DNA of 64,000 bases from Ciona intestinalis (taxonomy: Eukaryota; Chordata; Ascidiacea; Phlebobranchia; Cionidae): positions 5,093,880 to 5,157,879 of the forward strand of contig NC_020166.2 of the NCBI RefSeq assembly GCF_000224145.3, read 5' to 3'. The notes under the pieces were generated by a model, which saw nothing but the letters and a program-made list of their open reading frames with translations, had not been told where the DNA came from and ran no database searches. The position numbers and the translations under genes are program-made. Shown one piece after another: positions 1 to 11,205 of this stretch. Numbering within the stretch: the stretch's first letter is position 1; each line of letters begins with the position of its first letter.

Positions 1-3000
1 CAAGTGTTTACACATTTGGATTTTATGTGGGTGCTGCTTTCCTTGCTTATATCATGACTTCCACATCCCGGACTGGATCAGCAAGGATCTGGCTTTTTAT
101 CCTCATCACGCTAAACTTTGCAACAGAGCGAGCTGTGGTCAACTATCATCTTGGTATATTAGTGTTATCTATTTGCAATTAATTTATACCTACTTAATGT
201 CTATACTATTACCTAGTTTTAATCGATAAATGACACTTAGATATACTTGAGAAGCAGAGTAATGTAAGTAACATAGGATATCCTACTTCATGAACCTACT
301 GGTTGCTTACAAGTTACAAAGATTGTAGATGAATATTATTTATTTCTTTTTCTAATAATTAAACTTTTAAACAAACCGTTAGTGACTGGTTAAGAACAAT
401 GTCTGTTAAATCAAATGTCTTGCAAGCAACATGAATATCCAAAAAACAGTAGTTTATGCCATTATTATACATAGGATCTGGTATCCTTTGTTACCATACA
501 TTTGCTCAAACCTCTATGAAATAATGAACTAACTTTACTCATATTTGAAATAACTTTACTCATATTGTCATATTTTAAAATAAATTATATTGTAGCACCA
601 ACTTCATCATCTGCTGATTCAATGTACGTTGAAAATACAGTTCTACCTGAAACTGTGTATGATGCTATGTGGATGTGTAGGAAGATCTACACATGTATTG
701 CACTCTTCACAATGTTTATCTGTATTATCAGGTATTGAACCTGCGTGACTGTTAATAATTACATTAATTAGTAATTACATGTAAGGATAAAATGATTTTT
801 CGGTATTTTATATAAAAAATCATGACAAAGTGTTGCTTGGAAATACAACATGATTAGAATTTTTTATAGTTGAGTTTTTAGTTTTCCAAATTCGTTCGGA
901 TCAAATCGTTTTCTAAATATTGTTAGACCCACTATTAACTACTTGTTTACTACCCTTAGATGTGGAAGTGCAAACATAATATTTTTAGGTCATTAATGGT
1001 TAGGTAATAGTATCATTTGATTTGCTTGTGTGTTGATGAACTACTTTATAATATAATATATTGTAATAATCCAAATAATATTATTGACAGATACAAAGAC
1101 TACAACAAGATCAACTATAATCTGTTGAATGAAATTAAGCGACAAAATATGGAGTTGCAGACTTTGTTGAAAGAGCAAGGAATTACTTCTATTCACTCAT
1201 TAAGTCAACTAAACACACCAACTAAACAATTTAATGAACAGGTCTGCGTTTATACCTTCTTTTTATTTTATTATTTTCAGTTCCCAGATTTGAGTTAAAA
1301 CCCCAAGGAGTGGTCCATTTGATATATTTGGCTCACCTACCTATTGCTGGTTTAAGTGTTTAAGTTTAGGTATCGTTTTTAATAGAACTAAGTTAGTACA
1401 AAATTTTTGTGTAAACTTATTTTAAATTTTGTCAGCACACTTTTTATTTTGTCCTTATGATTTCTTAGTGTAAAACAAAAATTAATAACAAGTTCTGTTC
1501 TCTATTGGAAACACCCTGCAGATGATGTAGGATTTAGTTTAGATTTGGTTAAATGAACATAACTAGTTTATACATGGGCCTTGCGTAGCACGGCATCGAC
1601 AATGCCAGCGAGTTACCACGAGTTACCATGTGTGTAAATTTGTGGGTCATTATTTGTCTGTACGGCTCACAAAACAACCCATTATTGGCCACCAAGTTGA
1701 AACAAATGTTGTTCACTGTTTTTTCCAAAGCCAAGGCAGATATGCATATGCAGCTCATCACTATGTAATATGAAACTCAGTATTCTTTGGTTACTATGCA
1801 AGTGCCTAACCATTGAGACACTGTGCCATGCATTATTTATAGTATGTTGCACTTATTGTAGGCATGCCAAGATTCTTCATTTCTCACAAACACAACAGTA
1901 ATACCATATGATTCAGAGGATGATACAACATATGTAGCAAGCAACAGGTATGGAAACAATTCTTTCATAAATACATGAAGTACAGTTACCAAGTTTTAGT
2001 TGTTAAACCTATGTATAGTATAAGGTTTGCTAATTAATTTAAAGTTGCATATAACTGGTCACAAAAAATCATTCATTGCACTTGCCGCAGCTCGATTTAA
2101 GTTCAAATATGGTAGTTTTGATGATAGTTTTGTGCCATGTAACGATAACTTTATTCATATACTCATATACCAGTGATTCCGAGAATACATCAACATGGAG
2201 CTGCACTACTGGTCATGACTCAAGTTGTAGTTCATTAGCATTGAATGACACGATTACTTCGTTGGTGAGGTCCTTTCACCGATCCTCCACACCATCACGG
2301 GAAGATGATCAAATCAAACCAGGAAGAAGAAGAAGATCAAGTGTCAGTTCTAGTGTTTCACTTATGGAACAACTGAGTGAAAGTGTTGTGCAGACCGAGG
2401 TGGGACATTTTATTTCTGGTTGGTTACCTATTCACATACAACAGTTGAGTAGTTTATTTATGTAGCTGTGATAAAAAGGTCACAGATTAATGTAACTAAA
2501 ATGATAGTCAGTAACATTATGTCTGTGTCTCTGTGACATAGCTGCCAACATATTTGTCCTGATATAGTTTCAAGGGTAAAACAGCTTTTAAAACACTAGC
2601 GCACACTTGTGTTTACTGGTATTATTACAACTTCATGCAAAAAAAGGTAAAAACGGCAAAAAGGGGACCAAAATCCTGATAACACTTTAATTTGCCAACA
2701 TATGATTACAAACTTTGCTTTAAATTGTAACATATGTTGCTATTATTAATTTATTACATTTTATAAATAAAAATGACAGGAAATCGCTTTTTCTTTGAGA
2801 GACCAATTTGGGGCCACTACTGACATTTATGTAACTTGTAGTTGATTGTCGTACATTGGCTTAAAAAGTTGACATTAAGTGGAATTAAGCTGAAATTTCA
2901 ATCATTTACCAGTTGTTTTTTTTTCTGAACAGTTTTGTTATTTCTGCAACAAAACTTATGTCGATCGAAACGTGTGGTCCACAAGTACAAAGTAGAAAAT

Positions 3001-3620
3001 ACTATACTTGAAGTTATAAATATAGACTTTGTATAGGCATGTTTAAGCTTAGTCTTAAGATATCCCTGACTTTGGACCTATGGTTTGTGTAGTAGATAGT
3101 TGGTAAACATGAGTTACCATATAATTTTATGTATAGAACTCAAAAACTGCAAGTCACTCTTTAGCTTTAATAAATCTACACAACTAGTTGAAAAATTGTT
3201 TTTCTTTAATCTGCATCCTGTATTTGTATTAAAAACATAAAATATATTAAATTTAGCTATATATGTACATATTTATATTATGTCTATGATCAATTTAGCC
3301 CCATTTGCTGTGTGCTATGTGATTTCTATGGGTGACATAAAATAACTCGTGTTTATATACGGACTCTGGCTATAATCCACCCTTTTGGAAACTGGTAGTT
3401 AAGTGTCTTACGAAGACATACACCAGCAGTGGTCGTTTATTCAAGACAGAATTAATTAAACTAAGATATAATTTACGCGTTACTTTTACAGGGGGTTCTG
3501 GTTGGTGGTTACAACTTACGCAAGCGAAGATCAAATCCAACCAACCCTGCTCTTGATAAAGAAAGTGTTTCACAATTTGTGAAACGCGTGACTGCTCGTC
3601 GTAAACGACTATATAACTAA
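1..3620 (+). CDS. Multi-pass membrane protein, C-terminal part (possible KAR5/GEX1/Brambleberry relative)
   Basis: Six spliced exons keep one open phase: 1-153, 596-731, 1091-1241, 1862-1947, 2174-2399 and 3492-3620 (TAA), giving about 292 residues. The 5' end lies outside the window. The visible part starts with two or three hydrophobic segments split by a short basic loop (motif STSRTGSARIW), then a third hydrophobic stretch (ALFTMFICII). An amphipathic region rich in N, K and L follows (YKDYNKINYNLLNEIKRQN), then a Ser-rich stretch with GRRRRSS and a basic tail with YNLRKRRS and RRKRLYN. Membrane hairpin, amphipathic helix and basic tail recall the C-terminus of KAR5/GEX1/Brambleberry nuclear-fusion proteins. 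That resemblance is from memory and weak. It could equally be another nuclear-envelope or ER protein. A poly(A) signal follows at 3802-3807, and the gene converges on DNAJC2. The exon structure is well supported; the family is not. Confidence 0.6.
1560..1830 (-). repeat. Degenerate SINE-like repeat, family A, in an intron
   Basis: It shares the blocks GAGTTACCACG, TGTGTAAATTTGTGGGT and a terminal tRNA-like head (read on the minus strand, TGGCACAGTGTCTCAATGG) with copies near 4.5, 45.2-45.9, 61.7, 62.3, 63.1 and 63.9 kb. It lies in the 1242-1861 intron of the membrane-protein gene. Boundaries are approximate. Confidence 0.5.
3335..3367. repeat. Solo right terminus of the CAGAG...CTCTG hAT-like MITE
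   Basis: The stretch ending TTTATATACGGACTCTG matches the right end of the 448-bp MITE at 43721-44168 and the halves of the palindromes at 20904, 22688 and 22842. No matching left end or target duplication was found, so this is a fragment. It lies in the last intron of the membrane-protein gene. Confidence 0.5.
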
Positions 3621-3801
3621 ACTGTCTTGTATGGAATATTCTATTTATATTATCATGATATCCAATGTTTAGATTCTGAACCATTTTTGTTTGAAAATTG
3701 TGACCGAACTTTGTATTTAACTTTTCTTTATTTCAACTGTCTTTGCTGCTTTGATAAACTGTGATTCCAGCTTTTTATATTTTCGTTTGAGTTTTGATTG
3801 A

Positions 3802-3807
3802 AATAAA
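3802..3807 (+). promoter_or_regulatory. Poly(A) signal AATAAA of the membrane-protein gene
   Basis: A canonical AATAAA lies about 180 bases after the TAA stop at 3618-3620, before the convergent DNAJC2 gene. Confidence 0.6.
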
Positions 3808-4161
3808 AGATATTTTTGAATGAAAGAGACATAAAGCAGGTCTAATAGAATATACGTTCTTAAAAATATCTTGAAAAACACTGTTCAGGTGCAGAAAAAG
3901 CAGGCACTACAATTAAGCCATGTTTAAGTCACAATAATCCCAAAGTGTTTGGGCACAACCCTACTAGCATAGGTACATTGCAAGAACTTCAAATACTAAA
4001 TATTTGTTTAGTTATCTGCTGTATTTTTATATTATACATTGTGTTTTAATGAAAAGCCTTCGCACACCCCTCTATTTAAACTGAAGTAATGAACCATGTT
4101 ACCACCTTTATCCTGTCTATAGTTATACATATTACACAAAAGAATTAAGAATCAGAAATTA

Positions 4162-4167
4162 TTTATT
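4162..4167 (-). promoter_or_regulatory. Poly(A) signal of DNAJC2
   Basis: TTTATT on the plus strand reads AATAAA on the minus strand, about 86 bases beyond the DNAJC2 stop codon. Confidence 0.55.
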
Positions 4168-4252
4168 GTTAAGAGTGAAAGTGGTAGAACATATATGAGC
4201 TGCCATAAAACACACAACAGATATATTTCCTAGCTGGTTAATACATGAGTCG

Positions 4253-7200
4253 TCACGTTTTACTTGGTTTGTTAATTGCCTTCTTTGCTTTCACCATTTC
4301 AACCAATTCCTGTCAAATTACATGTTTTTTTTTATGCCAAGGCAACTGTTAAGAGTTGGAATAAGTTTTTTTTTTCTGCATGGCTGGAATTTTGGGTAAA
4401 CCAAATAGAATAAATAATAAAACTTGCTTTTATCCTTAAATGGCTTGAAAACGACAGTTGTGTTAACACAGGTGTTCTGTTTCATACCCCTCGTGCCACC
4501 TTACGAGTTACCACCATGTAACTTTCCTATCAAGTTATAGGATACTTCTTTCTCACTTAAAGACACAAATATACACAATGATGGTGAGTAGCAGTATTGT
4601 GCCTTGAACCAAATGCCCTCTGTTAATAGACAAGTACTCCTACCACCTGAAATAATAAATCGTAGATAGAAATAAACACCTTATATCTTATCATGCATTC
4701 CTTCTTTGTTCTCTCCATAACAGCTTCAGATATTCGATCCCATCTTTGTGGAGTTGATGATGGATAAGTTTTCAAAGCTTGTTCCAATCTCTTCTGTTCT
4801 TCACCCGTCCATGGTTTAGGGCCATCTGTTTAAATTAAATTGGGTTTTAAATTCCGCAACAATAACAAAACAAATTAAGAGACATAAAATACAATTTGTA
4901 CGATACTGCAATTGTAAAGATTTTTGTAGGTTTATGCAATACTCCACTCGTAAATAATCGACACCCAGATTAGGAAATAAAACAGTGATGAAACATTAAA
5001 TTAGTTCAGCAAGTGTTAAAGGGGCATACCAACGCAAAATCAGAATTATGTGTTAATACAAATGTTAAAATGTAATTCATATATAAATTTTATTTGATAC
5101 GCCCCTTGGGAAAGAAAAGTAGGTATTTAAAAAACCATTATTATAATAAAATCACAACCAGGTTTTTAACCTAATCTTTTTGTAATATCGGAGTCAGTTG
5201 TTCCATTTTTCTTGCCAGCTTCATTCAGATGTTTTTCTTGAAACTTTTCAAACGCTTTTTGATTCACTTCAGCTTTTAACTCGGATTCTTTGAGATTCTT
5301 GGCTCGAGCGAGACATTCCTTACCCGACCTCCCTTTCATGGATGAATGTGTGTTGATGTAATTCGCCACCACCTCCCACCTAAGTAAACCATATTTTAGA
5401 AAAAAAACATCTTATAAAGAAATAATCACTTTTAACTAAGTGTGTGTTTTTTATAATATATATGTATTTAGTAAAATAATTAGATTTGAAAAATTTAAAA
5501 TATTGTTGCACTTTGCACTTGAGATTTTTTCAAGCAAAGGTGATGAAATGTATGGTTACATATTTACTAAACGGTGTTTTATCGCATGTGCTATTTACAA
5601 GTACACATATTGTATACGGAGTTAAAAAATAAGTGCTAAAAGTAGTTAAATATCTGAGTTGGTACAAGATATTTTGCAAGTCACATAGATTATATTTTAA
5701 AGTTGAAACATTCACACAACCTATCATTAGTTCCAGCAGGAAAGAGATTGACTGCTTTAATCAAGATTTTAATATCACTGTAACTCCATGTTTTCTCCTT
5801 CCCACTTGAACTTCCATTCACAGCGTTACTCTTTGACTTGGAAGCTGCTTCCAAATGTTTCTGCTTCTCTTGTTCAACTTGTTGCCGAAGTTTGTGAAGC
5901 TTTGAATACATTTTTGCATCACATTAAAATTTACTTTAGAAATGAAAAAAAATGTTGTTTTTGGAACAGAGCTTTCAGATCAGCTTTAGCAGGATAAGCA
6001 CAACTTGGATAGAATAATATATTTACTTTTTTTGTACCGCGACAGTTAAACAACATTTTAACTTCGGCATGGAAAAAGGGCTGTTTTTCAGTAATAACAA
6101 TTTTCAGATTTATTATAAACAGATGGAGGACTAAAACTTGAATTTAAAAAAAAATTGTAGGCAATAACAATACTTATTTACCTTTTGTTCAATTATATTC
6201 TTGCCACTTTCAGTAGATTCTGCATCACTTATCGATTTGTTTAATTCTTGCAATGAAATAAGATTGACTTCAACACACAAGTGATCAATTTGTTCCATCA
6301 TATTTAACCTTTCTTCTTCAGAATCACGAAAGAAATTATGATTCTGTTTTAAAATAAAAGAATCAATCCCTGTTAGGAATATAAACATAAGCCTCAAACT
6401 ACAACTTAAAATTTGATATTTCATAAACCTGCTATTTTTGCAAAAAAGACGGTTTTGTATTTGTCATGCTTATTTTGGGTGCAATAGTTATTACCAAAGT
6501 TCAAGACTCCTAATAGCAGAACCCCCAAAAAGTTGTTTTTATTTTCTTACCTTACAATAGCCTTTTAATTTTTGTCTTTCTTTTTTAAGCATTTTCTTTT
6601 CTCTTTCTTTTTCTTTCTTTGCTTCAGTTTGCTTACGAACTCTCTCCTCTTCCAACTTTCTTTCTTCTTCTTTTATTTTCTTTTGTTTCTCGGCTTCTGC
6701 AGCGAGTTTTTCTTCATTTGCTTTCTTTATTGCATTGGCTCGAGCGTTTTTTTCCATTTCCCTTTGATGAAAAGATAAAACATTTTTAAACACAATTACA
6801 ATATCCAAATAAAATTTGCAGCCGAATAAAACTCTGTATCATTTTTTTTCTGGCTGCACCACTGTATACCTACATGTTTAGCAAACTTAATAACACAGAC
6901 AAATATTGTATTGTTTTACTTTTTTTTCTTTTCATCCTCTTTATATTGTTTCACACGTGGGTCACATGCATATGCATTATCTACAAGTTGTCGGATTCGC
7001 TGGTTTTCTTCTTTCTTCCGGGTGGCTCTTGCTGCTCGATTTTGCTTCTCCATCCATCGTCGCTCGTATGCACTAAATATAAAGTAATTATTTATACACA
7101 CATATATATATTTCATTAAAAGCTAAAATGGTCTGTGATGCCTAACATGCGTTGTACTGTACACAAGCATTAAAGTTTGGAAATTTTTGAATTTCTGTTT

Positions 7201-9208
7201 ACAACAACAATGTACAATCCCACTTAGGCACTTACTAGTGAATTGAAAGCCTTTAATGCATTCTATGGATTGGGTTTTATACCTTGTTCGAACATAGGGA
7301 AAATCAAGCACAGAAAATACAAAAATATTAAAAAAAATCTTTTAACCTACTCTTCTGCCTTTTCCTTGTTTTCTTCATCTAAATAGGAATATTCCCTCCA
7401 AGAGTTAAAGTTATACCAAAAGTTATAAAAATTATCAACTTCCTCTATAGTGGACCACTGATCACCCAGAAAAGGAACATCAGGGTCTAATGACCATCGC
7501 ATGTTTTGTTCAAATACATCACCGTATACTTTGAAAAAGTTTTCTCTGTGAAAAAAACGATAGTAATCAATTTTGAATATGGGTTTCCTAGAAACTAATT
7601 TTTTTCAATTATAATTTGAATAATTATACTTATATATATATATAGGCTATAAATAGACATTGTAAATTTTGTGTTTAGTTACACATACTCATTTAATAAT
7701 AATGTTAATAACAATTAGCAAGATACAGTTTTTATATAGAGTACTTTAATGTGTAATTCAAAGACTTCAATGCATAAAAACAACACCAACACCATATAGA
7801 TACAACCATTATAACGCGAATGAATATTAAGAAACATTAGTTTTCCCCGATTCCCTGGGAAACATTGCTTACCGTGATGATTTATTATTTGGTGGAATGT
7901 AATCTTCAAAGTTTGGGTCTATGCTGTCATATGATCGTCGTGATTCTAATGAGCCAAGTATCTCATATGCACGAGTTATGCACGTGAAATAATCATCAGC
8001 ATCTCTTCCCAACTTTTCACCAGCTCTTCTTCTTTTGTCTGGATGGTGTTTTAAAACCATTTTTCGATCTAAAAAATCCAAGTCTGTTAGGACAAAATTG
8101 GTGGTGTATAATTTGAGGTATGGTGTAACTACAAAACCATTTCTCCAAAGCAGGCAATTTTTACCCTTACTTGATACACAATTACAAAGCTGCTTAAATA
8201 GGTTCAAATTCTAATATATTATAATAGTCATTCTTTAAAGACAGTCATGTTTTATAAATATACACCTATGTGAACATAATGTACAAAATTTAAATCTTAC
8301 AGGCAAATTTGATTTGCTCCGGTGTTGATCGATGCCTTAACTTAGGAAGTCCCAACACAGCGTAATGATCTTGATCTTTCCAGTGTTTTGGATCCAAACT
8401 CTGCAAAATAACACAACCATGACTGTCACTAATTTTTAGACGACAGGGTACAACCTATTTTAAAGCTTGGTTTATTTACAATGAACTCAATAAATGATTG
8501 GAGTAACTCTGCAGAATGAATTAGTCAAGGAAAGGCAAAATTAACAAAATAATAATGGTACACTACATGCATTAAACGTGCAACTGATGGATTTGTGGGT
8601 ACATCACCACACATGGCATTTACAGGCGAATAATGCTGTGTGTGAGGTATACACGAACAAAGACCATATTCGTCAAATTTTAGGCATGGTGGGGTGACAC
8701 CTCTGTTATACAACTAATGTATATTAATATTGCTGTCTTTAATAATCAATAATACAAAATTAAGCTCCAACAAAATCGGGCGATAATTCCAATCTGACAC
8801 ACATGTTTACTATGCCATTGCCAACAGACTAAGCTTAGAACAGATTATCTTCTGATGGAAATTATGTCTTGTTAAGAATAAAGCTGGTAGTAAAAAAACC
8901 CACCCTTTGTTATTAGCTAACCTCCATAACTACCAACTTCTAACACTTTCCACCAGCTTACCTTGATATCAGGATATTCCACTAGAACCAGGTCCTCGTC
9001 TTTTATTCTACCCAGTGCTTTTTGTTTCTCTACGATTCTACGGAGACGAACGCGTTTTCTTATTAAATATTGATTAATAAAATTCCCAACCACACCTGCA
9101 ATAAAACTTTGTATAAAATGTTGGAACAAGGGTGAAACAACTATAATGCTTACCTGGATAACCATACGAAATAGCGACTGTCCAATTCTTATACTTTGAC
9201 CTGGACAT
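4253..9208 (-). CDS. DNAJC2: DnaJ homolog subfamily C member 2 (zuotin / MPP11 / ZRF1)
   Basis: Twelve exons with matching phases: 9154-9208 (ATG), 8962-9095, 8301-8400, 7873-8068, 7351-7545, 6920-7072, 6551-6761, 6182-6343, 5721-5899, 5171-5379, 4680-4825, 4253-4309 (TGA). They encode 598 residues; the human protein has 621. The J domain begins with [10 protein letters not shown] (about residue 72) and has its HPD triad at 105-107. Next come the zuotin homology block ([43 protein letters not shown]), a long charged Lys/Glu helix, and two SANT/Myb domains ([20 protein letters not shown] near 440; [19 protein letters not shown] near 537). The family forms the ribosome-associated complex with HSPA14 and also acts on chromatin through its ubiquitin-binding and SANT regions. 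The first 60 residues differ from vertebrates. The start rests on the conserved entry into the LDPKHW block and an open exon 1. Confidence 0.95.
4440..4655 (-). repeat. SINE-like repeat, family A, in the last DNAJC2 intron
   Basis: It contains CAGGTGTTCTGTTTCATACC, CTTACGAGTTACCACCATG and the diverged head TTGAACCAAATGCCC, matching other family A copies. It is truncated and diverged. Confidence 0.45.
5015..5110. repeat. Short foldback element with AGGGGCATACC ends, in a DNAJC2 intron
   Basis: It starts TTAA-AGGGGCATACCAACG and ends GATACGCCCCT, an imperfect inverted repeat about 95 bases long. It is the same family as 44686-46250 and 62838-62941. The left TTAA is present and the right is degenerate. 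Confidence 0.5.
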
Positions 9209-11205
9209 CTTGGATACTTTCTGATAGTTAGATCATAAGTTGCATGTAAACGTGTATTGTCGTGGGTTTGTAATATACGGTACTTTCTGTTGTATCAAGT
9301 ACCGATTTGTCTGTTCTTGTGTAACAAACGCACAAAAATAATAAAAGAACGAAGGAAAACAAAAAATGCATGGACAACTATAGAAATCATAAACTTTAAC
9401 AAAATCGTTTGGTCATAGACAAGTTAATTATAGTTTAGTAATCGGTCATATTTTCTGTGGTTGTAATTCTACCTAACACGTTCGTAACAACTAGATAAAA
9501 CTACAAAAACTAAAAAACTACTTGACAGTATGTGCGTGGCACGTACAGCAAACAAATATTCCACGAAAAATGATTTACAGGTGCACCCATTAACAACCAG
9601 AATGCTGAACCACGTGACCAATAAGTGCATGGGTGTCGCGCGCTTTTCAGACGAAAGATATTTTAATTGAAACCTTCATCACAGCGTGTAAGTAAATTTG
9701 TGTCTTAAATGTATATCATCGTGTTTAACTATTTTTAAATTGCTGGTGATAACATAACGTTTTGCTATTCTTGCTATAACTATTTTCATAGGTGAAAAAA
9801 ATGTGTCCGACACAGTCCTGGTTAGATAGAGTAAAACATATATTCAGCCTTACATTAGAATAAATCATTTAAAAAATAATCAGTATATATAATTAATTTG
9901 TATAAAATATACATCATCCTCTGGCTAGTGACCAGTGAAAATTTTCATTTCTAAATGATCATCCGGTATCACTGGTGACCACTTTATATTTTTTTTGCGA
10001 AAAACCAGGGTGTTGATGTTCATATTTAACTGAAAATGGTAAAACACCCAAAAAAAAATAAATTCAAGGTGCGTACCCTTAATATGAAGATGAATTTGAA
10101 CAGAAATAAGATATTAGATAAGTGGAAGCACCAACATGCACATGTAATAGATACCTTTGACATAAAGGTCGTCACAACGTTGGAATATTGGTTACAACAT
10201 TTGGTTTTTATCCAATGTTTTTCATTGTTGGAATATGCATTCTTATTTTCTATTGATTATGATGTCATATAATCATAAATCTTAACTTTGTTCAAATCAC
10301 AAAGCTCGTATGGAAACTACAGAAATACCAGTAAATATACTTTTTCAAGTATTTCAAATAAATTTTTAATGCCTAACTTTAAAAACAGGCTTAAGGAACA
10401 ATTGATGATGACAAAAAATCTAAGATGACAAGTTTAAGTGGTCACTAACTATAAGATTACCAAAAATAATACCCAGAAAGTTACATAAGTGTTAACTTAC
10501 ATGCAGGCAGGAAGGGTGTGATTCATTATTGCCAAGACGCCAACTATTAACTCCAACAATTACTATTTAATTGAGTGACTTATATATTGCCTTTCTCCTG
10601 TCTGTTTTGCGAACACTGTCTCTCTAGTCTATGTTATCAGTATAGGGTCCTGCTGCTCCTGCATGGTTCTGTTACCATCGCGGTTTTAGTGTAACTGTTA
10701 AGATTTAGTTATTATGTGTTCAGCTATTAACATTGTTGTTAACTCCTTCTATTGCGCATGTTTATGTTGTTTTTCTTTCGTTTCCTGCCAGTGTACTGTG
10801 ACACAAAATAATTTTCTTTATAGTAAATATGCAGTTACTTTTTTAAACCGTAATTTTGGTTTCCATATAATAAACCCAAGTGCAATGCCTTATGAAGTTT
10901 ACATGTTTGATAAATCACAGCATGGACTTACCTGATTAAGTAATAAACTGTTTGTTTTTTCATTTATCCCTTGTATCTAGTGTGTTTGTTTTTTGATGTG
11001 TTACATGCGATTCAAAGTTAAGTTGAGAGTTTATATGCCTCAAAAGATAGTTGACCTTGAATTTGCAGTTTAAATTAATAGTTTTACATGTGATCAGTTT
11101 TTAATGTGGTATAAGAATAATATGTATTTAACTTCAATTATACATCAGTTCTAGAAGTTTTGTAAAGTAGATAATCTAATTACACTGTATTGATAAGTAT
11201 TCAAC
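9209..11205. other. Divergent spacer between DNAJC2 and the Tudor gene
   Basis: No coding exon is convincing. At 9611-9622 a CACGTG E-box adjoins an ACCAAT box, about 400 bases upstream of the DNAJC2 start, which could serve one or both divergent genes. Near 9691 a GTAAGT donor could end a non-coding first exon of the Tudor gene, with an acceptor such as the TTCTAG just before AAGTTTTG at about 11155. Both are guesses from motifs. Small ORFs at 10036 and 10714 show no recognisable composition. Confidence 0.3.

Noticed and set aside
10036-10935. Short ORFs upstream of the Tudor gene
   Set aside because: No splice context, no recognised domain, composition like non-coding DNA.
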